Below the pieces are notes generated by a model. The model did not search any database. It saw only the letters and a list, made by a program, of their open reading frames with translations, and had not been told where the DNA came from. From JABMQB01 sp964408795 (GTDB lineage Bacteria; Bacteroidota; Bacteroidia; Bacteroidales; Prolixibacteraceae): DNA of 57,396 bases. The stretch spans positions 1-57,396 of the forward strand of contig CAYPAW010000101.1 in NCBI GenBank assembly GCA_964408795.1. The letters run 5' to 3'. How positions within the stretch are numbered: position 1 is the first letter of the stretch; each line of letters starts with the position of its first letter. Position numbers and translations under genes: made by a program. Positions 31,801 through 40,900 of the stretch are shown here, in pieces.

Positions 31801-34797
31801 TCCATCGGCTGCTCCAACCACATCCGCTGCTGTGCCATCCTCAAAGGTATAGGAGTGCTTTAGGTTAAATTCTTTGGGTGTACTGAATTTAATGTTGTAG
31901 GTCTTGGTCGATCCATTGGTTGCAGTAACTACAATAGCAGCACTGCCACTTCCGGAGGAAACATCCACAGCCCCAGTACCTTCCACTGTTGAATTTTCAT
32001 CATTCTGAACAGCAGAAACATGGACCGTGGTGGTACCCGGAGGAATCAGTACAGAATAACTGGTTACATCCGGATCAAATGCAGGAATCAATTCACCGAC
32101 ATCAACTGTTAATGAGGCCAGGGTTGCATCAGGGATACCTCCCAAGAAATGTATAGCACGTGCTGCAACTGTTGCTGCATCCATTTGTCCGCTGTAAATA
32201 TTGTACTCATTCGTGGTTCCCAACCAGGTTGGGTCACTGTATGCTCCGTATAAAAACCAGGCATTTGAATTGCTGATGTTTCGTATTAAGTAATCGGAAG
32301 GAGTTGCTGTTTTTTGAGCCAGCGAGCCATCCACATACCAGAAAATGGTATCGTTGGTGACCACGCTAACGTAATGGTGCTCTTCACCCGTACCGGGTTC
32401 TGCTGAGACAGCCTGCCGCTCACCATCTCCCAGATTTAAAACCGCTCTGGCCTGGTTATTGTCTCCGGCAAGCGAAATAAAGAAACAATGATCACCCCCC
32501 GATGTATTTCCGAAATAAGCATACATGGTCCAGGCTGGATTGGCACCGGTAATCACATGGGCTTCCATGGTAAATGACGGATAGGTGTTTATTGCAATTT
32601 TATCTGCCGGCAGAATGATGTAATCTCCCTCTTTGGCCGAAATAAAAGTATTATCGGCAAAGGTGCCTCCATGAACTGTTCCGTCGGCATTTCCAACCTG
32701 ATCGTTTGCTGTTCCGTCATCAAAAGTATACGAGTGTGTTAATGTGAGCTCGGTATCTGCCAAATAATCAATGATATATTCGCGGGTATAGCGGGGATCA
32801 GATGCGGTAACTGTAAGGGTGATGGTTCCCTCTCCGTCTGAAACATCAACGGTTCCCGCACCTGTTACCGTTGCAGTTGCATCAGCAGGTGTGGCCGTAA
32901 CTTCAACAGCAGTCATGCCCGCCGGAATAATGGCAAAGAAATTTTTATACGCCGGATTAAATGCCGGATATAAAGTCACACCATTGATAGCAAGGGTATC
33001 CAGGTGAACATCATACTCAGAGATCACATCTTCCGGTAATTTGATGTTGATAACCGTCAATACGTCGTTGGCCGTGCTATGCCACTTGTCGTTAAAGAAT
33101 GCCGATCCAAGCAGACCATTGTTTGTTCCCAGCATATCATCTCCCGGGTTTAACTGATTGCTTTTCACTGAGGTTATCCTGAAACGCCCCGGTTCGAACT
33201 CATGGACCATATAACGGGCACTGTCCAGATCAACGGAAGGAAGGTCGGGATACACTTCAAGGTCGTAATCATTGGCTGAGGTTCGCGAAGTAGCTATGTA
33301 GTTGCCATCCAGGTTCCGGATAAAATACTGGCCATCCACACCACTCTCTTCAAAATGCCATATTTGTGAACTATCCTGGTAAACTGCATCTGCCAGGACA
33401 ATTTGATTAAAAGCTGCCCCGCTTTCGGTTGCTACCAAACCACTCATCTCATGCACCAGATAAAAATTGGTGTTGGTGGCAAAAATGGAAGTATATATTT
33501 CAACGGTATATTCCAGGGTGGCCGTACCATCTTCCGAAGTAACGGTAATCGTTGTTGATCCCATGCCATCTACCAGGGTGACTGTACCTCCGCCTGTGAC
33601 GGTTGCATTGTTCCAGTTTGGAACACCTGTTACATCCACGGTAGTGGTTCCATCAGGAACAAGAGCCGTATAATGGGTCGAATCCATCAGAAAATCTCCG
33701 ATCAGATTCCCTACAGATACATCAATGCTTTCCAGGGTAGCACAGGATTCTCCCTCTTCAGGGAAAATCGATACATAATAGGATTTTTCTGAAACCCCAT
33801 CGAGAGCCGTTACGATCACTTCTACATCCATTCCGTCATCCTTGTTGAATGTTACAACACCCTCTTCCAACTCTACACCCAGGCCATCAAACATGGTTAT
33901 GGAAACACCCCCAACAGCAGGATCTACTGAGATCGTTAACGTTGTGGTTCCGTAAGGTACGGTCACTTCGTAAATATCTGTTTCCGGATCAAAAGCCGGC
34001 TCCATGGTTCCAACGCTGATTGTCAAGGTATCCAGGGATGCATTGGTAAGGTCAAGCCCTAAATATTCACCGGCGGTCTGTGCAATGGTATGTTGGTCGA
34101 GTACGCCGTCATAAATATTAAACTCTTCCAGCCAGCAGTTATAGTTTGGATCAGGCCACCCGTCAGGACCTTTAAAGAGTTGGGCAATATCCGTGCCGAG
34201 TGTGCTGATATAATCGGCTCCATTGGTGGACGTTTCAGCAATGACAATGCCATCGAGGTAGTAGGTAAGCGCTTCGCCTGAAAGAATAGCTACCAGGTGG
34301 TGCATTTCTCCATCATCCACTTCATATCCATTCAACAGGGCGGTAATGGTAGTGGTTCCGTTATTGGCTTCTATCCGGGTTTCGGTTGCCGCCCGTGTAG
34401 GCTGAATCCAAAAACAATTGGTCCCCTGGGCTGTGCTTCCAAAGTAGGCAAGCATCGTGTATGAGGTGTTCAGCACCTCCCCCGTTTCAATAAATGCTTC
34501 CAGTGTAACAGCGCTGTAGGAGGCCAGGTCCAGGGTAACCCCATCGAAAACAACATATCCGTCTGTATCGCTGGTTGCTCCGGAAACAACACATTTGCCG
34601 TCTGCAATGGAAATGGCACTTCCCGTCATTGTTCCGTCCAGTGACCCCGCTTGATCATAAATCGTCGTTCCCTCGTAGGTCCCTTCTTCAAAGGTGTAGG
34701 AATGTTTTAATGTTGCCTGACCATACGTTCCTGTGGAAAACAGAATGCCAACAAACATTAAAAGAATCCAAAATCGATAAAGTAAATTCTTTTTCAT
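28816..34797 (-). CDS. Giant multi-LamG / cadherin-like surface protein, T9SS
   Basis: The 1993-aa protein has a signal peptide (to TYGQ, residue 27) and a T9SS sorting domain (about 1920-1993). In between are six LamG/concanavalin-type domains (about 28-245, 681-883, 976-1189, 1190-1403, 1404-1617, 1706-1910), each opening with HSYTF(E/D)DGT and closing with an EFNIYEG-like strand; bacterial cadherin-like beta domains with an (F)DP...Y.V.VP.GTT pattern (about 250-435, 600-680, 884-972, 1618-1705); and a ricin-like trefoil (about 440-590). LamG copies 3-5 are close tandem repeats of exactly 214 residues. I see no catalytic motif. It probably binds glycan at the cell surface or holds it for the neighbouring enzymes. 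A hairpin separates it from the downstream GH43. Confidence 0.85.
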   Translation of the reverse strand: MKKNLLYRFWILLMFVGILFSTGTYGQATLKHSYTFEEGTYEGTTIYDQAGSLDGTMTGSAISIADGKCVVSGATSDTDGYVVFDGVTLDLASYSAVTLEAFIETGEVLNTSYTMLAYFGSTAQGTNCFWIQPTRAATETRIEANNGTTTITALLNGYEVDDGEMHHLVAILSGEALTYYLDGIVIAETSTNGADYISTLGTDIAQLFKGPDGWPDPNYNCWLEEFNIYDGVLDQHTIAQTAGEYLGLDLTNASLDTLTISVGTMEPAFDPETDIYEVTVPYGTTTLTISVDPAVGGVSITMFDGLGVELEEGVVTFNKDDGMDVEVIVTALDGVSEKSYYVSIFPEEGESCATLESIDVSVGNLIGDFLMDSTHYTALVPDGTTTVDVTGVPNWNNATVTGGGTVTLVDGMGSTTITVTSEDGTATLEYTVEIYTSIFATNTNFYLVHEMSGLVATESGAAFNQIVLADAVYQDSSQIWHFEESGVDGQYFIRNLDGNYIATSRTSANDYDLEVYPDLPSVDLDSARYMVHEFEPGRFRITSVKSNQLNPGDDMLGTNNGLLGSAFFNDKWHSTANDVLTVINIKLPEDVISEYDVHLDTLAINGVTLYPAFNPAYKNFFAIIPAGMTAVEVTATPADATATVTGAGTVDVSDGEGTITLTVTASDPRYTREYIIDYLADTELTLTHSYTFDDGTANDQVGNADGTVHGGTFADNTFISAKEGDYIILPADKIAINTYPSFTMEAHVITGANPAWTMYAYFGNTSGGDHCFFISLAGDNNQARAVLNLGDGERQAVSAEPGTGEEHHYVSVVTNDTIFWYVDGSLAQKTATPSDYLIRNISNSNAWFLYGAYSDPTWLGTTNEYNIYSGQMDAATVAARAIHFLGGIPDATLASLTVDVGELIPAFDPDVTSYSVLIPPGTTTVHVSAVQNDENSTVEGTGAVDVSSGSGSAAIVVTATNGSTKTYNIKFSTPKEFNLKHSYTFEDGTAADVVGAADGILMGSGTIANGAYTATANGDYIELPAADIAINTYSAITLEGFIYADVDNTGATMMAYFGGNENGVGGNSYFFTPDRWSESRTAITCGDITEPWNNEQGVTGNPVTVGEKHHVVSILTDASIKWYIDGALVGEAEVSGSNSIAGLSDANAWLCKGGYDADPTWVGTIDKFNIYEGEMDAATIAQHAKQYLADFALMHSYTFDDGTAADVVGNADGTLMGSGTIANGAYTAAANGDYIELPAADIAINTYSAITLEGFIYADVDNTEAVMMAYFGGNENGVGGNGYFFTPDRWGESRTAISCGNLTEPWTVEQGVTGDPVSVGSKHHVVSVLGDTTIAWYIDGALVGEASISGNNSIANLSNANAWLCKGGYNADPTWMGTIDEFNIYEGKMDAATIAEKAGEYLAPYTLIHSYTFNDGTAADVVGNADGTLMGNGTIANGAYTAAANGDYIELPAADIAINTYAAITLEGFIFADVDNTAAVMMAYFGGNENGVGGNGYFFTPDRLTESRTTISCGNLTEPWTVEQGVTGDPVSVGYKHHVVSVLGDSTIAWYIDGTLVGEAALSGENSIANLSNANAWLCKGGYNADPTWMGTIDEFNIYEGEMDAATIAARAQQYLSASDANLSALTIDLGVIGPSFDPSVTTYYVTVPAGTTSVNVVATPANANATVMGDGAIDVSSGSGMAAVVVTSEDETATKTYNIVFNTPGELTKMHSYTFEDGTAADVVGGADGTLMGNGTIENGTYTNAADGDYIELPAATIAINTYSAITLEAFVTAGVNDGWTMLAYFGTMGGWPSYWMSIARVDDVSMTTVDAGAGAFGTRGPEPAPGETHHYVSVLTDSTIAWYIDGVMVSLATTPENTTIAGITTDVALLCRGGYPDPSWIGDIHEFHIYEGAMDAITVADKYEVLATNVPDVERINDNIKVYPTYSKGDFKVETDGSNGMITVYNLTGKRVLQKKIGSSLETISVRDNGMYLMKVQTEKQSKTFKVFKTR
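29950..31875. repeat. Three tandem 642-bp repeats encoding LamG domains
   Basis: The anchor GCAATGGT, followed by GC and a conserved GGCATCCAT/AGCATCCAT stretch, recurs at 29972, 30614 and 31256, exactly 642 bp (214 codons) apart both times, with long near-identical stretches in each unit. Boundaries are approximate. The flanking LamG copies of the same gene are much more diverged, so these three units arose by recent duplication. Confidence 0.85.
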
Positions 34798-34953
34798 AAT
34801 CGTTTAAATTTGAGTTAGTTTTCGTTATTTTCGTTTTTAACCGTAATTTTTCAACGAAAGTTAGGGCTATTAAAATTTCCGGGTGTTCGCATTTTCGCCT
34901 TTCAATGTATACAAACTCGTCAGAAAATTTCCGAATTTCGATTGGATGGGTTT

Positions 34954-34988
34954 CCCTGATTTTTCCTTTACCCGGAAAGAGATCAGGG
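34954..34988 (-). terminator. Stem-loop after the GH-A-like gene
   Basis: CCCTGAT (34954-34960) pairs with ATCAGGG (34982-34988), and an inner TTTCC/GGAAA stem extends it across a small bulge. It lies 20 bp past the stop codon at 35009 on the minus strand. No T-tract follows, so an RNA-stabilising or processing hairpin is as likely as a terminator. Confidence 0.4.
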
Positions 34989-35008
34989 ACATGAAATGGT
35001 AAAACTGC

Positions 35009-37801
35009 TTACGGATGAATGATCAGTTTTTTCGTTATCATTTTCTGTCCGTTGGTTAACCCAACCCAATAGATTCCGGAAGGTAAATTTGATATATTTA
35101 TTTTTCCCTTGTTCCTGTTTTTGATCTCTTCCCGGAGTACCATCCTTCCATACACCGTAAAAATTCCAAGGGTTGTGGAGTGGTTCCCCTTTTCAGTATA
35201 AATCCTATAATTCAGAATATGTTTTGCTGGAACCGGGTAGATATTTAACCTTAATCTTCCTCCGGTATGGATTTCGTATTGGTTTACAGAAACTGCTGAA
35301 ACCAACGCGGCAATTTCATCGTCCGGTAAGGGATAATTATAGACTCTGAAATCATCGATTAATCCATTAAAAAACGGAACAGGAGTTTGGCCCCGGCCAA
35401 TGTAGTTTAATATGGGGTGAAAATCGGCTGGTTTTATTGTTATTTCTTTCGATTCATCTATTTTCTTTCCGTTAACATACATGCGGGCTCCGGCAGGGCT
35501 CAGGGATATTGCCACATGGGACCATTCTCCTGTCGGCAACGCCGGTGCATTCAGTCGTTGTTCATTTCCGCCGTTTTTGATGGCGAACCGCATTCCGGGT
35601 GTTAAATACATGGATTCATTTTGGTTGTTGCCAAAGTCGAATATGCGTTGCCAGGGGGTACCTCCCTTCCAGTATACCCAGGTTGCTACCGTGATTTCCT
35701 GTTGATTAGCCAGATGGTATGGAAGTTGTAAAAAATGGTCTTGCCCGTTCAGTGCCAGACTTTGGGTTCCGGCAATCCCCTCAATAAAAACGATATTCCC
35801 ATAGGGTGCACTATGGTTTAAGTTGATTGAGCTGTCCAGGGTATTTCCTTCAAAGGGGAAATGGGCAACTAGAGCACTGTCTCCGGTGGTTGTTGCTGTT
35901 ACCTCAATAGAATATTCCGAGCTGTTCAGGGATTTGTCAACCGCTTTTATTTTGTAGAAATACTGCCCGGCGGTTGTACGGGAGTTATCTACAAAAGAAG
36001 TTGTCCTGACGTTCCGTGCAATAGTGTTGTACGGCCCTTCTGCAGATTCTGAGCGAAATACCGTATATCCTGATACATCTTCTTCCGGGCTGGCAGACCA
36101 TTCCAAATAAATAGATTCGGCATGGGCAGTAGCAATCAGGTTTTCCGGAGCTACTGGAGCTTCGAATTCCACAGGTGCATCCAGGTTAAGAAAACGCCAT
36201 TGCTGGTTTGTATCTCCGTTTTTTTCTCTTTGCTGAATACGGGCACCTGGTGAATTCCCGGAATCAGCGACCTCCAGGCATAAGGCACTGTGGCGACTGC
36301 GAATAAAAAACCAGTCCTCTTCAGCATATTCTAAAAACCACTGTTGATTAACCCCTTTGTGGTCATCCCAGACGATGATGTTTCCCCCGTTATCCAGTGA
36401 CCAATTATACACATCCAGGACTTTCCCGCTGTTTACTGCTTCTATGGTGAAATAACTAAAATCACCTCCCACCCGTGGATCTACCGGGGTAACCTTCCAT
36501 TGCTGCCAGGCAGCATCTGTAGGGTTTGCCTGAATTACATAGGCTCCTGCCGATGAAGAACCTCCTGCTATTTCCATTACTTTTCCGCTGTTCCGGTTTA
36601 CCAAAAGATAGGTACCCTGAATTACCGGAGGGATGTCATCCCCCCAGGTAATGGTTACCATTTTCTCTGCATTGGTCTGGCCCTGTTGATATCCGGTTCC
36701 CCCGGGAATCTCCACCTGGTATTCTCTTTGGGGTCCATGGCCATCAAAAAAAACCTCCCTGTCTTTTGAGATAAAAAGATAGGTTGTTGTGGCAGCTTGT
36801 CTTTCTGAAGATCCTACAAAGGCTTTTACCTCTCCTCCGGGATTACGGTAGACCGAAGCAGCCGTCCAGTTAGGCCGGTGTTCAGCATATGCCAATCTCC
36901 TTCCATCACTGGCTTTTACAAATTCACCGCGAGCCAGCTCCGCAGTACCCCACCATATGCCGGTTTGTAATCCATATTCCACACCGACCATAGCTTCCAT
37001 CACGTTGTGTAATTCATCATTGGTTGCATGATGACCATTGGCACGCACCGCTTCATAAAAGGCGGCATAATGATCAAAACTGCCTGCCAGTTGATGGGTA
37101 TTTCCTTCGTCCAACCTGCTTTTTAGTTGGTTATACCAGGGTAAGGCCTGGTCTGTATTCAGGGTATTACCTCCTGAAATCCGGATGCTGTCGAAATCCG
37201 GATTCTTCTTTAACTCACCTGCAATGTTGAAAAAATCACTGAGGGTACCCTGACCCCACCCATAATCGGGTTCATTAAAGGGCGATACGGAAACAACCGT
37301 ACGCCCTGCATCCTGGTGCATCTGGGTAGTAATCGCAATCAGTTGCGCCCAGTTTTCGGCATTTCCAGAGAAAAAGGAATGTACACTGGGATGATCGCAG
37401 TTCAGGGCAACTTCTGTACGTTTATCCAGCCTTCGGTTGATTATGTCTATCCGCAGGTTGGTATTGGTGAGGGCGTCACCCTGTAACGCACCCTCTTTCA
37501 GAGGCTCGGTGGGCATGAAGGAGGATCGTACCACATCCACCCGGTCTGCCCCCATAAAAGCAATTCCCCGCCGGATATTATCTTCTGACAGCCAGGCCAG
37601 ATCCAACCCCCAAATGACCGGTTTATGAACCCCCGTGTCCGATAGATCAAAAACGACTGTCCGGTCGGCAAAAGGATACGCAACCAGGTAATCGCTTGTA
37701 CTGGCAATACCTTCTTCCGGAAATGGGGTTTGCCCGCTAATCCGGCCGGTTGCATTTCCCAATAATAAAAGAATGATTATGAGTTGATCTCTTAATTTCA
37801 T
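35009..37801 (-). CDS. Clan GH-A-like glycoside hydrolase with ricin and LamG domains, T9SS
   Basis: The 930-aa protein has a signal peptide (to ISGQ) and an N-terminal (beta/alpha)8-like catalytic region (about 40-390). Candidate acid/base is Glu177 in SPFNEPDYGW and nucleophile Glu269 (NVMEA) or Glu275 (GVEYG). These motifs fit clan GH-A near GH30/GH39, but I cannot assign a numbered family. A ricin-type trefoil follows (about 395-550; MEIAGGSSSAG and QQW repeats), then a fibronectin type III domain (about 555-645), a LamG domain (about 650-840) and a T9SS sorting domain (about 855-930). It lies between the PL11 lyase and the multi-LamG gene, 190 bp after PL11, so an exo- or endo-acting enzyme on the same pectic glycan is likely. 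The substrate is unknown. Confidence 0.75.
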   Translation of the reverse strand: MKLRDQLIIILLLLGNATGRISGQTPFPEEGIASTSDYLVAYPFADRTVVFDLSDTGVHKPVIWGLDLAWLSEDNIRRGIAFMGADRVDVVRSSFMPTEPLKEGALQGDALTNTNLRIDIINRRLDKRTEVALNCDHPSVHSFFSGNAENWAQLIAITTQMHQDAGRTVVSVSPFNEPDYGWGQGTLSDFFNIAGELKKNPDFDSIRISGGNTLNTDQALPWYNQLKSRLDEGNTHQLAGSFDHYAAFYEAVRANGHHATNDELHNVMEAMVGVEYGLQTGIWWGTAELARGEFVKASDGRRLAYAEHRPNWTAASVYRNPGGEVKAFVGSSERQAATTTYLFISKDREVFFDGHGPQREYQVEIPGGTGYQQGQTNAEKMVTITWGDDIPPVIQGTYLLVNRNSGKVMEIAGGSSSAGAYVIQANPTDAAWQQWKVTPVDPRVGGDFSYFTIEAVNSGKVLDVYNWSLDNGGNIIVWDDHKGVNQQWFLEYAEEDWFFIRSRHSALCLEVADSGNSPGARIQQREKNGDTNQQWRFLNLDAPVEFEAPVAPENLIATAHAESIYLEWSASPEEDVSGYTVFRSESAEGPYNTIARNVRTTSFVDNSRTTAGQYFYKIKAVDKSLNSSEYSIEVTATTTGDSALVAHFPFEGNTLDSSINLNHSAPYGNIVFIEGIAGTQSLALNGQDHFLQLPYHLANQQEITVATWVYWKGGTPWQRIFDFGNNQNESMYLTPGMRFAIKNGGNEQRLNAPALPTGEWSHVAISLSPAGARMYVNGKKIDESKEITIKPADFHPILNYIGRGQTPVPFFNGLIDDFRVYNYPLPDDEIAALVSAVSVNQYEIHTGGRLRLNIYPVPAKHILNYRIYTEKGNHSTTLGIFTVYGRMVLREEIKNRNKGKINISNLPSGIYWVGLTNGQKMITKKLIIHP

Positions 37802-37992
37802 GAATTGACGCTTAATGAATTATATCTTCATCTTAATTATTTTATCTGCAACGCAAGCAAAGCTGTAGCGAATACCGTTCAAGTAAAAGGTCTCCATTGA
37901 GTCAAATACATGCAAAAAATCAGCAATTGTAATGAAAGAAAATGGAATTTGCTTTTTATTGAAGCCAATGCTCATCTCATTAAGAAAAAAGT

Positions 37993-40900
37993 TTAACGAA
38001 GAATGATCTTTTCTTCTATCGTTTTTTCGGTAAATTTTACTTTTATCATATAAACTCCTGCAGGAAGGTGGTTAAGATTCAATTCTGTAACTTCCGAAGA
38101 AACAGATTCTTTGGAAAAAAGGACCTTCCCATGGATATTTGTGACCCGGATGGATCTTGCACCTGCAAATGCATATAATCTTAGGTAACAGAAGCCATTA
38201 TTGGGATTTGGATAAACAACACAAGCCGGAGCTTCCATGGTATGAACAGAAGAAACATGACTGGCCACTCCGAGATAGCCCTGAGTAATGTGCGAAAGAT
38301 CCCAGATCAGTCCATCACCCGGAATATCAGGTTCGATAAAATCATAGTTACCCTGAATGGAATCAGCCTCAAGAATTTTAAAATTGTCGCCCTCCAGAAA
38401 GGATGTACCGCTCACTTCTGAAATTTTCAGTGTACCACCAAGTGTTATGGTACTTAATGATTTGAGCACATCATTTTGTTCCGATGCCTTATTGATTTCA
38501 ATCTCCAGCACAGGTTTATCCCCCAGGGTGACATTTTTTTCGCAACTCAGAACGCCAATTCCATCTGTCCCCGGAGAGACAATCGCTTCTTCGTCGAGTG
38601 TCAGATCACTTTTCAGAATCCCTTCACCCGCAAGTGTACCACCCCTTCGGACGACCACCGGACCATTCAAAACATTTTCTCCTTTGCGAATGCCCCCATT
38701 CAAAATGGTTAATTTGTTATTTAGATATCCACTTCCAATGAGGCTACCCTGAACGTTTACATGGCCATTCAGATTTCCGTTTGCTCTTACATTGCAGATC
38801 CCCTTTGAGTAAATTCCAACGGTTCCTTGTATGGATCCTTTTACTTCCAGCACACCTCCTGATCTGACAAACACTTCCCCTGAACCTGTAGCACTCCCGG
38901 ATGTATTATTTATAGTTACAGTACCATTGTAAATGTTCGTAGTACCTGTATAATCGTTGGCATGGGTAAGGGTCCAGTTTCCGGTTCCATATTTATTAAT
39001 AGTGGCATCTCCTGTAATCAATCCGGAATAAATGGCATCCTTGTTATTGTAACCAATGTTCCATATTCCGGGAGCCAGGGTTGCTTCGCTATTTCCGGAA
39101 AGGGCGCCAATTTTAGTGGCTCCTTTCAGGTTGTATGCGTACACATTGTTGTTTAATTTCACTGTGGCATTTTCATAACCATAGTGATTATTAATACGCC
39201 AGTCACCTCCATCGTTATCTGTGACTATATCAATGGTACCGGTAAATGCAGACCAGTCTCCGTTAAGATCGTTCCGTATCCATGGTGCATAGAGAATTAA
39301 CTTCCCGGCACCCAAAAGTTTTCCTGTTAATGAACTTCTGCTGTCCAGTTTAAGGTTGCCGGTTTTTCTGTCGGGAACTACAATATGCCAGCTACATCCA
39401 TCGGTGTATGAATAGGAATTATCATTCATAGCCAGGGTTCCGCCGTTGAATGTAACGGTATCTCCCAAGCCCGCAATATTTGCCGGATCATCCACCAGTT
39501 GGAGGGTGCCCAGATTAATGATGGTTCCGCTGTGAGAACTGCTGTTTTTTAAAGATAAGGTACCATTCCCGTTTTTTATCAATCGTCCACTTCCGCTTAA
39601 ATTACCTGTAATCGTAAGATTCGCAAAGAAATTAGCAATACTTATTGCACCATCGTTCTCAGCAAGCGTAAAATCCCTGTTGGTTGACATACCGGCGTTA
39701 TTGAAAATTTCCAGTTCCCCTCCATTGATCACTATATTCGAAGCCTCTGCGGACGCTGCTCCGATGCCGGATGCATAACCGGCATTCGTGAGTTCGGGAA
39801 TTCTGAGCGAACCTTCTTCAATGATAGTTGAACCCGTATAGCTATTGCTGGTCATGATTGTTAATTTTCCTGATCCTCTTTTTAACAGATTTGCAGGTCC
39901 TGTAAAAGACCCTTCCCCCTGAATGGTGTAATCTTTATCAGAATCAAAAAGGAAATCACCTATGGCATATTCATCCAGCATTTCTATGTTTGTCACCAAT
40001 CCCTGATCATCAAAAACCACCGAATCTCCACCCAGAAAATAATCTGCTGTTCCATTGTTTATCCAGTTAAGACGGTTAAAGAGATCCCATTTATCATCCA
40101 CCGCTCCGTTCCAGACAACCCTGGCCGGAAGCCGTGTTGCTGCGACTACAAGTTTCAGTTTATTGTCCTCAAATTTCAATACATAAGGTACTCCTGAAAT
40201 ACCTTCTATCACAATGTCATCAAGGCTCCCGTTGAATGAACCACTTACCGTCATTAAAATATACTCCCCGGCAGAAAGTTCATCATTCAGGCGGTTGACC
40301 CTAATGGATGTCAAGCCAAGTACGGTAAGATCTCCGTTAAGTACAATCACATCATTTTTTTTCGAGATTGCTTCAACATCATCGCTCAGATCCATAAAGA
40401 TCGTTGAGCGCTCATTGGTTGTCAGTGTCTCAGATATAAATAAGGTATCAGCAGACGAAACGGAATCGCTGACTATTAAACCGGCGTATTTTTCCAATAC
40501 AATGCCTTTATTAAAGGTACCGTTTCCGGCAGCTGCAGCAAATCTTTTTACCAAAACCTTGCTGTTGAAAAGGATGCCGTTGTTGATAAGTTGTCCGTCC
40601 CAGACACGGGTTATTCCCTTGTAATTATTGTTATTGTTTATGGTAAGGATACCGTTTCCCCCTTTGGTAAGATCTGTTGTGCCATCCATGCTCCCTGAAC
40701 CGGTAAATACATAATCAAGAGGAGATATAATCCGAACGTCTGAAGGTTTCAGGGAGCCTTCGAGGCAGATATCCATGTTGTTTTCGCCTGAAATATCAAA
40801 AAGTACACTGTCACCGTCTGCAAAGGTTGTTACGGTCTTGTTTTTCATCCAGGCAAATGTCGATTCGCTATCCCATTTCCCTGTGGACCATACTTTTTGA

